This document shows positions 56,247 through 64,000 of a DNA stretch of 64,000 nucleotides, piece after piece. Below the pieces are notes generated by a model, which was not told the DNA's origin, did no database searches, and was given only the letters and a program-made list of their open reading frames with translations. The DNA comes from Candidatus Bipolaricaulota bacterium. GTDB taxonomy: Bacteria > Bipolaricaulota > Bipolaricaulia > UBA7950 > UBA9294. The position numbers were made by a program, and so were the translations under genes. Where the stretch lies: NCBI GenBank assembly GCA_030606565.1, contig JAUWGE010000003.1, forward strand, positions 1 through 64,000, in the 5' to 3' direction. Numbering within the stretch: the stretch's first letter is position 1; every line of letters begins with the position of its first letter.

Positions 56247-57284
56247 ATGTCTAACACCAGTTTACGCGGACGGGATTTCCTCACCTGGCTTGACTTTACA
56301 CGCGATGAGATTGAGGCGATGCTTGAAACCGCGCACGATCTAAAGCTAAAGCAAATCCGGCGCGAGAAGCACCACATCCTGGACGATATGACGCTTCACA
56401 TGTTGTTCTACAACGTCTCGCTTCGTACGCGGAACTCGTTCGAGGCGGGGATGACTCAGCTCGGTGGTCATGCGCACTTCCTTCAACCCGGTGCGGTCTA
56501 CACCCCGGCACTCAAAGGGGAGGAAAAGGCGTACTCGACCGAACGGATCTCGGACGTCGCCCGCGTGCTCGCTGAGATGGGGGACGGGATTGCCATCCGC
56601 ATCTACGGGAAGCACACCGGTTGGGAGTACGGCAAGGGACACTTGATCATCCGCGAGTTTGCCAAATGGTCGCGCGTTCCTGTAATCAACATGGAAGATG
56701 ATATGTACCATCCCTGCCAGGCGCTCGCGGATGTGATGACGATGCAGGAGAAGCTCGGGCACAACTTGCAGGGCAAGAAGTTCGTCATGAGTTGGGCCTA
56801 TTCTGGATCGGTGGAGAAACCTCTCGCCGTTCCACAGAGCGCGATCATCTCCGCGGCGATGATGGGGATGCACGTCACCCTTGCTCATCCGAAAGGCCTT
56901 GAACTTGACCCGAAAATCCTTTCCGCAACCAAGAACCTTGCCAAGAAGCACGGTGGAGCGTTTAGGATCGTCCACGATATGGACGAGGCGTTCAAAGGGG
57001 CGGATGTCGTCTATCCGAAGGCGTGGACCGTCCAGCCGACCGACGGCTCTGGGGTGATGGATGAAGAGAAGGCGAAGGCTATCTTCGAGGCGAACAAGGA
57101 CTGGATCTGCACCCAAGACAAGATGGCCCTGACAAAAGACGCCATCTACATGCACTGCCTTCCAGCCGACCGCGATATGGAGGTAACCGACGAGGTGATC
57201 GACGGCCCGAATTCGGTCATCATCGAGGAAGCAGCAAACCGTTTGCACGGCCAGAAGGGTATGATGGCCCTTCTTTTGGGGTAG
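56247..57284 (+). CDS. ygeW: knotted carbamoyltransferase YgeW
   Basis: LRTRNSFEAGMTQLGGHAHFL; MEDDMYHPCQALADVMTMQEKLG; HCLPADRD; cluster context. Confidence 0.9.
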   Translation: MSNTSLRGRDFLTWLDFTRDEIEAMLETAHDLKLKQIRREKHHILDDMTLHMLFYNVSLRTRNSFEAGMTQLGGHAHFLQPGAVYTPALKGEEKAYSTERISDVARVLAEMGDGIAIRIYGKHTGWEYGKGHLIIREFAKWSRVPVINMEDDMYHPCQALADVMTMQEKLGHNLQGKKFVMSWAYSGSVEKPLAVPQSAIISAAMMGMHVTLAHPKGLELDPKILSATKNLAKKHGGAFRIVHDMDEAFKGADVVYPKAWTVQPTDGSGVMDEEKAKAIFEANKDWICTQDKMALTKDAIYMHCLPADRDMEVTDEVIDGPNSVIIEEAANRLHGQKGMMALLLG

Positions 57285-57312
57285 TAAAGCGCGAGCAAAG
57301 CAGGAGGTGAAA

Positions 57313-58335
57313 ATGAGTTGGTTCGATTTGAAAGACCGCGACCTAATCAGTGAGCTTGACTGGACGCGTGAGGAGTATGACATCGCAATGAAGGTCACCG
57401 ATCAGTTAAAGGGACTCTACTACAGCGGCAAAGCCCATCCGTACCTCGAGTACAAGACCTTCGCCATGCTATTCTTCGCCGGATCGACGCGGACGCGCAT
57501 GTCGTTTGAGACCGCGATGACGCAGCTTGGGGGACACTCGCAGTTCCTCAATCCAAGTACGATGCGCCTGTCTCTTGAGGACAAACCGGGGGCAGGCGAG
57601 ACGGTAAAGGATACGGCCAGGGCGATGTCCCGGTTCTGCGACGGGATTGGGATCCGCCTTCTCGATGATCAGATCAGCTACTACGGTCAGGGCGATGAGG
57701 TCATGCGCAAGTTCGCCGAGTGCGCCGAGGTCCCGATCATCAACATGGCATCGGATATCAACCATCCCTGTCAGTCCCTCACCGATATTTACACCATGCA
57801 GGAGAAGCTCGGTGACGTGAAGGGAAAGAAGATCGTGGTCACTTGGGCCTACACTCCGTGGAGCCGCGGTCGCTGTTCGGTGCAGGGGACGGCTCTCATC
57901 TCGTCCTTGTACGGGATGGACGTCGTCGTCGCCAACCCGCCCGAGTTCGACCTCGACCCAAACGTGATGCAGACGTGCAAGGATCTTGCCAGTAAGTCCG
58001 GTGGGTCATTCGAGATCGCTCACGACATGGAGGTGGCGCTCGATGGGGCGACGGTTGTCTTTCCGCGCAACTGGTACACCGCTCGCCGCTACGACATCGG
58101 GAAAGAGGAAGAGCTAAAAATCGCCAACAGATACAAGGATTGGCGCTACACCGTGGAGAGGCAGAAGAAGCTCACTAACCCTGGGCATCTGCTGCAATGC
58201 ATGCCGATCGACCGCGGCAATGAGGCTGATCCCGAGGTGTGCGACAACGAGCTCTCCTGGATCTACGACCAGGCCGAAAACCGCTTGCACACGCAGAAGG
58301 CAATCCTTACACTCACCATGGGAGGCCGAGTGTAG
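57313..58335 (+). CDS. second aspartate/ornithine carbamoyltransferase-family protein (YgeW paralog)
   Basis: STRTRMSFETAMTQLGGHSQFL; NHPCQSLTDIYTMQEKLG; LLQCMPIDRG; RBS caggagg. Confidence 0.9.
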   Translation: MSWFDLKDRDLISELDWTREEYDIAMKVTDQLKGLYYSGKAHPYLEYKTFAMLFFAGSTRTRMSFETAMTQLGGHSQFLNPSTMRLSLEDKPGAGETVKDTARAMSRFCDGIGIRLLDDQISYYGQGDEVMRKFAECAEVPIINMASDINHPCQSLTDIYTMQEKLGDVKGKKIVVTWAYTPWSRGRCSVQGTALISSLYGMDVVVANPPEFDLDPNVMQTCKDLASKSGGSFEIAHDMEVALDGATVVFPRNWYTARRYDIGKEEELKIANRYKDWRYTVERQKKLTNPGHLLQCMPIDRGNEADPEVCDNELSWIYDQAENRLHTQKAILTLTMGGRV

Positions 58336-58337
58336 GG

Positions 58338-60611
58338 GTGAACGAGAGAGCGAACGATGGGATGATCGGTGCCGCCGTCCCCCGTCCAGACGCACTCGAT
58401 AAGGTCCGTGGGGAGGCGAGGTTCGTTGATGACCTTGCCTTCCCTGGAATGCTACATGCCGCAGTGATCCGCAGCACCGTCCCTCATGCAAAGATCTGCA
58501 AGCTCGATCTTACAAGTGTTTCGAAGCATCCCCGGGTCACCTGCACCCTCACCGCGAACGAGGTCCCTGGAGAGAACGTGGTGCACGTCATCTACGACTA
58601 CCAACCGGCCCTCGCCGATGAGATTGTTCGCTATGTCGGCGAGCCGATCGCGCTTCTGGCTGCCGAGGACCGCGCAAGTGCCCGCAGTGCAGCAGCACAC
58701 GCCACGATTGACTACGAGGAGCTCCCAGCGGTCTTCGATCCACTTTCAGCCCTTTCACCGGATGCACCCACAGTCGCCGTCCCCGCGGCAACGGAAAAAG
58801 CGCCAAACCTGTTTAACGCCATGCGCATTCGCAAAGGAAACGTTGCCCAAGGGTTCGCACAGGCCGACGTTATCGTCGAGGGGGAGTATCGCACCGGCTA
58901 CCAGGAACACGCCTATCTAGAAACGCAAGGAGCGATCGCCGTTCCCGAGTTAAACGGAGCGATCGCGATCTACGGGACGATGCAGTGCCCGTTCTACGTC
59001 CAGGCCGCTGTGGCCAAGGTCCTCGGCCTGCCTCTGTCGAAGGTGCGTGTGATACAAACAGCAACCGGAGGAGCATTCGGCGGCAAGGAGGACGTTCCTT
59101 CCCTTGTATCGTCGTTGGCCGCTCTTCTTGCGTGGAAGGTACGCCGACCGGTGAAGCTCGTGTTCGACCGTGAGGAAGACATCCTGACATCGAGCAAGCG
59201 ACACCCATCGATCGTCCGCTACAAGAGTGGGGCGAAGGCCGATGGAACCCTCACCGCGATTGAGGTTGATTTCGTCTACAACGCCGGCTCCTATCAGACT
59301 CTCTCCTCGGCAGTCCTGTGGCGGGGGCTGATGACCGCGGCCGGGCCGTACCGGATCCCCCATGTGAAGATCGATGGCCGCTCGGTCGCGACGAACACCG
59401 TCCCTTGCGGCGCGTTTCGCGGGTTTGGGAGTCCACAGGTGATCTTCGCCCATGAGTCGCAGATGGACCGCCTCGCCGAGCGGTTGGGGATCGACCGGCT
59501 GGAGATCCGCCGTCGAAACGCCCTGCAAATAGGTGATGAGACCGCCACGAAACAGCGGCTGGGCGAGAGCGTGGGTGTGCTTCAGACGATTGAGGAGGCG
59601 GGCCGGCTGGCTCACTGGGAGGAGCGGCTGCGAAAGGTGGAGGCGTTCAACGCGGCATCGCGAGATCGTCGCCGCGGCCTGGGGATTTCTTCTGTCATCT
59701 ACGGGGTTGGACTAGGAGGAAAAGCCCCGTTCCTGGATAAGGCTGGCGCGTACATGAAGCTTGAAGCCGACGGCTCGATCGGCATCGCTGTGGGGACGGT
59801 CGAGATGGGACAGGGGTTGACGACCGCCCTCACTCAGATCGCTTCGGAAGCCTTAAGCGTCCCGTTTGACCGTATTCACCTCGCTCCGGTGGACAGCTCA
59901 CGCGTTCCGGACTCCGGACCGACGGTCGCCTCGCGGGGAACGATGATGAGCGGACTTGCCATCCTCGACGCGGCGGCGAAGCTCAAGGAGCGAATTCGTG
60001 CCGCAGCCAAAGACCTTCATATCCCTGAGGAGGAGATCCCCTCCCGCTTGCAGGAGATCGCGCAGGCCTTCTGGATGAGAAACCTCGATCCTGCGGTCGA
60101 GGGGTGGGCGAAGGGCGCGCCGGTCGATTGGGACGAAGAGACTGGCCTGGGGAACGCCTACTTCGTCTACTCCTACGCTACTCACATCGCTCAAGTTGAG
60201 GTCGATCTTACAACCGGGGAGGTCTCGGTAGAGGATTTCGTTGCCGTACATGACTCAGGGAGAATAGTCAATCATCAACTGGCCTCTGGCCAAGTGGAGG
60301 GCGGGATCGCACAGGGACTGGGGTTTGCGTTGATGGAAGAGATCTCGCAAAAAGACGGCCACTTGATGACGACAGGCTTCACCACCTATCGCATCCCGAC
60401 AATCCGTGACATCGCGGCGGACACCAAAGTAGCGTTTGTTGAAGCCCTCTATCCAGCTGGCCCGTTCGGGGCGAAGGGTCTGGGAGAGGTCCCATTGATG
60501 GCCTCCCACACCGCTGTCTCCCGCGCGGTGGCCCACGCACTCGGTGCGGCGGTCAATGCCTACCCACTCTCCCCCGAGCGGGTAAAGACCACGCTTCCTT
60601 CCAGGGCTTAA
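58338..60611 (+). CDS. xanthine dehydrogenase family molybdopterin-binding subunit (second copy)
   Basis: GTG 58338; GGAFGGKEDVPSLVSSLAALLAWKVRRPVKLVFDREED; GAFRGFGSPQ; GAKGLGEVP. Confidence 0.94.
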   Translation: MNERANDGMIGAAVPRPDALDKVRGEARFVDDLAFPGMLHAAVIRSTVPHAKICKLDLTSVSKHPRVTCTLTANEVPGENVVHVIYDYQPALADEIVRYVGEPIALLAAEDRASARSAAAHATIDYEELPAVFDPLSALSPDAPTVAVPAATEKAPNLFNAMRIRKGNVAQGFAQADVIVEGEYRTGYQEHAYLETQGAIAVPELNGAIAIYGTMQCPFYVQAAVAKVLGLPLSKVRVIQTATGGAFGGKEDVPSLVSSLAALLAWKVRRPVKLVFDREEDILTSSKRHPSIVRYKSGAKADGTLTAIEVDFVYNAGSYQTLSSAVLWRGLMTAAGPYRIPHVKIDGRSVATNTVPCGAFRGFGSPQVIFAHESQMDRLAERLGIDRLEIRRRNALQIGDETATKQRLGESVGVLQTIEEAGRLAHWEERLRKVEAFNAASRDRRRGLGISSVIYGVGLGGKAPFLDKAGAYMKLEADGSIGIAVGTVEMGQGLTTALTQIASEALSVPFDRIHLAPVDSSRVPDSGPTVASRGTMMSGLAILDAAAKLKERIRAAAKDLHIPEEEIPSRLQEIAQAFWMRNLDPAVEGWAKGAPVDWDEETGLGNAYFVYSYATHIAQVEVDLTTGEVSVEDFVAVHDSGRIVNHQLASGQVEGGIAQGLGFALMEEISQKDGHLMTTGFTTYRIPTIRDIAADTKVAFVEALYPAGPFGAKGLGEVPLMASHTAVSRAVAHALGAAVNAYPLSPERVKTTLPSRA

Positions 60612-60664
60612 TTCTCGCCCGCACGGCAGAAAACGGGAACCGCCCACATTCCTCATGAAATGCC

Positions 60665-60693
60665 TTGACATCAATTGATTTTAGTGCTATGAT
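60665..60693 (+). promoter_or_regulatory. near-consensus promoter TTGACA-N17-TATGAT
   Basis: 60665-60670, 17-nt spacer, 60688-60693. Confidence 0.8.
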
Positions 60694-60879
60694 TGTATGG
60701 AGGTTGCCTGGTGCTGAGTATCACGGGTTCAAGAAAGGCCGGGCAGAGAAGAAAGCGCAAGTAGTACAGGTTTCCTGACGATACGATACGTCGCATGCAT
60801 CGATAAGATTAGTTCCTTCCCCGCTCGCGCCGCCGGGTAGCAGAAGATGATTATCACTCAAGTTCAAGGGGGTAATATC

Positions 60880-62253
60880 ATGCGCAGAGGCATCCGATCA
60901 ATTGTAGTTCCACTATTGTTGCTCACTCTTCTAGTGGGTATCGTGGGGGTAGATGGCTCTCAGACTCCGGTGACAGTGACCTTCTGGACAACGGAGACCA
61001 AGCCTAACCGGGTAGCTATCCAAGAAGAGATTGCGTCAGATTTCATGGCCCTTCATCCGGACATCAAGGTCGAGGTTGTCCCGGTACTCGAGTCGGAGAT
61101 GCCAGCAAAGGTGGCAGCAGCCTCTTCTGCTGGCGACCTCCCGGATGTGATGATCGTGCCAGATGAATACGTGATCAGTTGGGCCAAGGACGAAATCTTA
61201 GATATCGACGCAAACAGTACCCTTCTAGAGAAGCTAGGAGTAAACACCTTTGCCACTACGCCTCGCGATGTGGCTAAGGTGGAGGGTGACTATGTGGCTA
61301 TCCCGCTGGACGGATGGGCGATGTTATTTCTGGGCCGTAAGGACATGACCAAGCATCATCTCTTCCACGCGGAGGGCAACTGGCGCACAATACTGCTCGT
61401 TGCTGTGACTCTTAACGAGGCGACGAGCCTGTACGGGCTTGAGGTAGGCACAGACTGTGCCGAGAGGTTCATGCAACAGGTATTCGAGCAGTTTGCCCTG
61501 TCCAACGGGGCCCGGCTAGTAGATATGAAAGGCAACATCAACCTCAAGACCGTAGAGTTCGCTGATACCCTCAAAGTCTACAAGCTCCTGGCTTCCACAT
61601 TCACCCCATCGGGGAAGATCAAGCAGGAGCAGATCCGGGATGACTATTTCGCTGGCAGGGCAGCGATGATTCTCTGGCCGTCGCTGATTCTGGATGAGCT
61701 AGCCGGGCTGGAGAACAGCGTGCCCGTTACGAAGTTCCCTGCGGGCACACCTGCACTGCATGAACGCACATTCATCGGCACCGGCTTTAGCGGCCCGCTG
61801 GGCTCCAGGGTCCAGTATGGCCAGGTGAATTATCTTGGAATTACCAAAGATGCCGATACCGAGGCGGCCCAGGCCTTCGCAGAGTACCTGCTCAGCGATG
61901 GCTATACTAAGTGGCTATCAATGGACCCGCTAGGCAAGTTGCCGATGCGGCCAGGTTACATTGACGTATGGAAGGAACTCGACTTCGGTGTTGACCGTAA
62001 GGCTAAGATTTCCGCTGTCTACGGAGCGGAAGTGCTCTCCGCGATTGCCTCCGGCGTGAATAATATCGACCGCTGGGGGATCGGCACTGGTCGTGGCCAA
62101 TGTGTGAGATCTATCTATGATAAGCTAACAATTGTCAAAATCCTGAGAGACTACATCGACGGGAAATTCGCCACCGCTGAGTTAGCAGCTGCAGAGATGG
62201 ACAGGAGGGTGAGAGCGTTGCCCGGTTGCGAGGACAGACAGGTGAAACCTTAG
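60880..62253 (+). CDS. ABC transporter extracellular solute-binding protein (family 1)
   Basis: signal peptide; VTVTFWTTETKPNRVAIQEEIASDFMALHPDIKVEVVPV; no adjacent permease genes. Confidence 0.85.
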   Translation: MRRGIRSIVVPLLLLTLLVGIVGVDGSQTPVTVTFWTTETKPNRVAIQEEIASDFMALHPDIKVEVVPVLESEMPAKVAAASSAGDLPDVMIVPDEYVISWAKDEILDIDANSTLLEKLGVNTFATTPRDVAKVEGDYVAIPLDGWAMLFLGRKDMTKHHLFHAEGNWRTILLVAVTLNEATSLYGLEVGTDCAERFMQQVFEQFALSNGARLVDMKGNINLKTVEFADTLKVYKLLASTFTPSGKIKQEQIRDDYFAGRAAMILWPSLILDELAGLENSVPVTKFPAGTPALHERTFIGTGFSGPLGSRVQYGQVNYLGITKDADTEAAQAFAEYLLSDGYTKWLSMDPLGKLPMRPGYIDVWKELDFGVDRKAKISAVYGAEVLSAIASGVNNIDRWGIGTGRGQCVRSIYDKLTIVKILRDYIDGKFATAELAAAEMDRRVRALPGCEDRQVKP

Positions 62254-62652
62254 CTAAGCTCGCCCGAAAAGAATGAAAAGCAAGGCTAGGGGGCAAACCT
62301 TGTCTTTTGCCTCTTTTAACCTCTACGACTGGGCTGGGAAGAGCAAATACTGTCCTCCACTGGTCGGCTCAAAGGGAAGCTTCGGTGAATCTATGGAGCT
62401 GGTCATTGCCTTGGAAGACTGAAGGGTCGTTCTTCCCTTCCCCCGTGGAGACACGTACTCTTGGTGGAACGCTGTGGTCCTCCCGTGTGGAGGGAACTGT
62501 TCGGCTTTCTTCAACCCCAAGGCTTTGGAGGAGCATAAGAACTGACGTGTGCAAGTTGGCACGTGTGCATGTAAAGGCTTTGAGAAGTGACAAGCGGCTC
62601 TGTGGGACCATAAGTTGCCTGGGGCAGACCTTTTTTGTAGACTATATCGAAG

Positions 62653-62967
62653 ATGGCTGATAAGTTCTTGGATATCGCTCAGGTCAAAGTTCGCCAAGAC
62701 GCATTCGAACTCTCTGAGCATGCGCAACAGGAAGCTGCCGCTGAACAGATCAGCGTTGATGATGTCAAGCATGCTATTCTCGTAGGACAGGCGCTTGAGC
62801 CCTATCCCGACGATCCACGAGGTCCCAGTTGCCTGATGGTCGGTCAAGATGAGAGCAGCAGGTGGATTCACATGCTCTGCGGGAATTTCGATCGAGAGAA
62901 TCTATTGATTATCACGGTCTACCTGCCACGGCCGCCGAAGTGGGAGGACCCATTTACCAGGGGGTGA
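62653..62967 (+). CDS. DUF4258-like small protein
   Basis: FELSEHAQQEAAAEQISVDDVKHAILVGQALEPYPDDPRGPSCLMVG. Confidence 0.75.
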   Translation: MADKFLDIAQVKVRQDAFELSEHAQQEAAAEQISVDDVKHAILVGQALEPYPDDPRGPSCLMVGQDESSRWIHMLCGNFDRENLLIITVYLPRPPKWEDPFTRG

Positions 62968-62971
62968 AACC

Positions 62972-63250
62972 ATGAGTATGAGTTCGCTGAGAAAGACCGG
63001 GTCAAAGGACCAGCCCAAAGCCGGCGAGACTTGCTATTTCTGTGGTCGCGGGATCTTGGAGGAGAAGCGCGTGACGGTGGACTTCCGTTGGGGTGATAAG
63101 CTTGTGATCATCGAGAACGTCGCGGCCAAAGTCTGCAATGAATGCGGAGAACGCTACTATGCCGCCAAGGTCGTGCGGGAGATGGAGCGGATCGCTAAGG
63201 AAGAGCACAAGGAAAGGGAGCTTCGAGTTCCGGTCGTGGCATTGGAATAG
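62972..63250 (+). CDS. YgiT-type zinc-finger protein (antitoxin-like)
   Basis: CYFCGRGILEEKRVTVDFRWGDKLVIIENVAAKVCNECGERYY. Confidence 0.85.
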   Translation: MSMSSLRKTGSKDQPKAGETCYFCGRGILEEKRVTVDFRWGDKLVIIENVAAKVCNECGERYYAAKVVREMERIAKEEHKERELRVPVVALE

Positions 63251-63339
63251 CCAGGCCTCTTATTGAACTGCAGCGAGCTGCCGTTGGATGGCACATGTAC
63301 ACGTTTACACGGAAAGGCTTTGAATCACTGTAAGTTGTT

Positions 63340-64000
63340 ATGCTGACGTATAAATCCCAGAGGAAAGGAGAGGGAAACATATCTAAAGAGTTTTCCGTTA
63401 GAAGGTTCGGCCTAAGATGGCAGGTTACCCTGTTCCTTATAAACCTATTCTTGCTCTGCCTATTCATCCAGGCCACTGGCACACAACCCAACTACCTAAC
63501 GAACCCCAACACCTATCGGGCCACCTACTCGGTCACCATCACAAATATCAGCGCCAGGATGGATACCTTAGAGATCTGGATCCCACGGCCGGTCGAATGG
63601 GACTCACAGAAGGATGTGACGATCGAAGAGGTAACCCCATCACCGACTCGGGCTTACTCCGATCCCGTCCATCAAAACGGCATCTACTACTGGAAGTTCC
63701 AGAATAAGCCCAAAAAAGGCGCCAGCATGACGGTCCAAGAGCAATTCACCTTCACCGCCTATGACATCATCTACGATATCGATCCTGGCTCAGTTGGCCA
63801 ATACGATACGGGTAGCCAGCTATACCAAACATACACCAGGAGCGAGGAGCTCATCGAAGCTAATGACCCGGCGATCAGGGCGAAGGCCCGAGAGATCGTG
63901 GGGGACGAAACCAACCCCTACAAGAAAGCCAGGCTGATCTACGATTGGGTGCTCAACCACATGCGCTATCAACTAATCGAGGGGTTGGGCGGGGCCAGGT
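63340..64000 (+). CDS. secreted transglutaminase-like protein, truncated by window end
   Basis: frame from ATG 63340: signal segment, YSVTITNISARMDTLEIWIPRPVEWDSQ...ARLIYDWVLNHMRYQL. Confidence 0.65.
   Translation, partial: MLTYKSQRKGEGNISKEFSVRRFGLRWQVTLFLINLFLLCLFIQATGTQPNYLTNPNTYRATYSVTITNISARMDTLEIWIPRPVEWDSQKDVTIEEVTPSPTRAYSDPVHQNGIYYWKFQNKPKKGASMTVQEQFTFTAYDIIYDIDPGSVGQYDTGSQLYQTYTRSEELIEANDPAIRAKAREIVGDETNPYKKARLIYDWVLNHMRYQLIEGLGGAR

Noticed and set aside
56346-57398. 350-aa antisense ORF opposite ygeW
   Set aside because: The sense strand encodes a convincing carbamoyltransferase; antisense product is non-family, Arg/His-rich
1-64000. tRNA/rRNA genes and classical IS transposases
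   Set aside because: None recognised by eye on either strand; tRNAscan-SE and ISfinder would be needed to exclude them formally

Overview
This 64 kb window comes from a bacterial chromosome. The lineage cannot be fixed from sequence alone; gene content suggests an anaerobic, deep-branching or candidate-phylum organism. There are four main parts. (1) 0-25 kb is an accessory and surface region. It holds a ComEA-like protein, duplicated small membrane proteins around a chagasin-like inhibitor, a MazF toxin-antitoxin next to a single-chain restriction-modification enzyme, a phytase-like esterase, and a secreted PLD-lamin-tail nuclease. It also has a promoter / c-di-GMP-I (GEMM) riboswitch / terminator cassette ahead of a candidate outer-membrane protein and a 2373-aa Ig-like plus DxDxDG-repeat surface protein. 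(2) 25-42.5 kb and 51-60.6 kb are two halves of a purine/urate catabolic region resembling E. coli yge/ygf/ssnA/xdh: two xanthine-dehydrogenase-type enzyme sets, adenine deaminase, ssnA, ygfK, mocA-like, dihydropyrimidinase, carbamate kinase, YgeW-type transcarbamylase plus a tandem paralog, two fold-type II PLP enzymes, an alanine racemase and a GntR regulator. Pseudogene scars include a ygeY-like peptidase, a third xdhA C-terminus and a collapsed ABC transporter. (3) 42.5-51 kb is mostly housekeeping or signalling genes (PAS/GAF/GGDEF, RmuC, TrmO, GNATs). (4) The intergenic DNA carries several nested palindromic repeat families. The two most notable are a GxxExxY (PD-(D/E)XK-like) gene sitting between the two arms of one repeat unit, and a 27-nt hairpin family with compensatory stem changes, one copy of which lies in frame inside the restriction-modification gene. 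All calls were made by reading the sequence; no database search was run.
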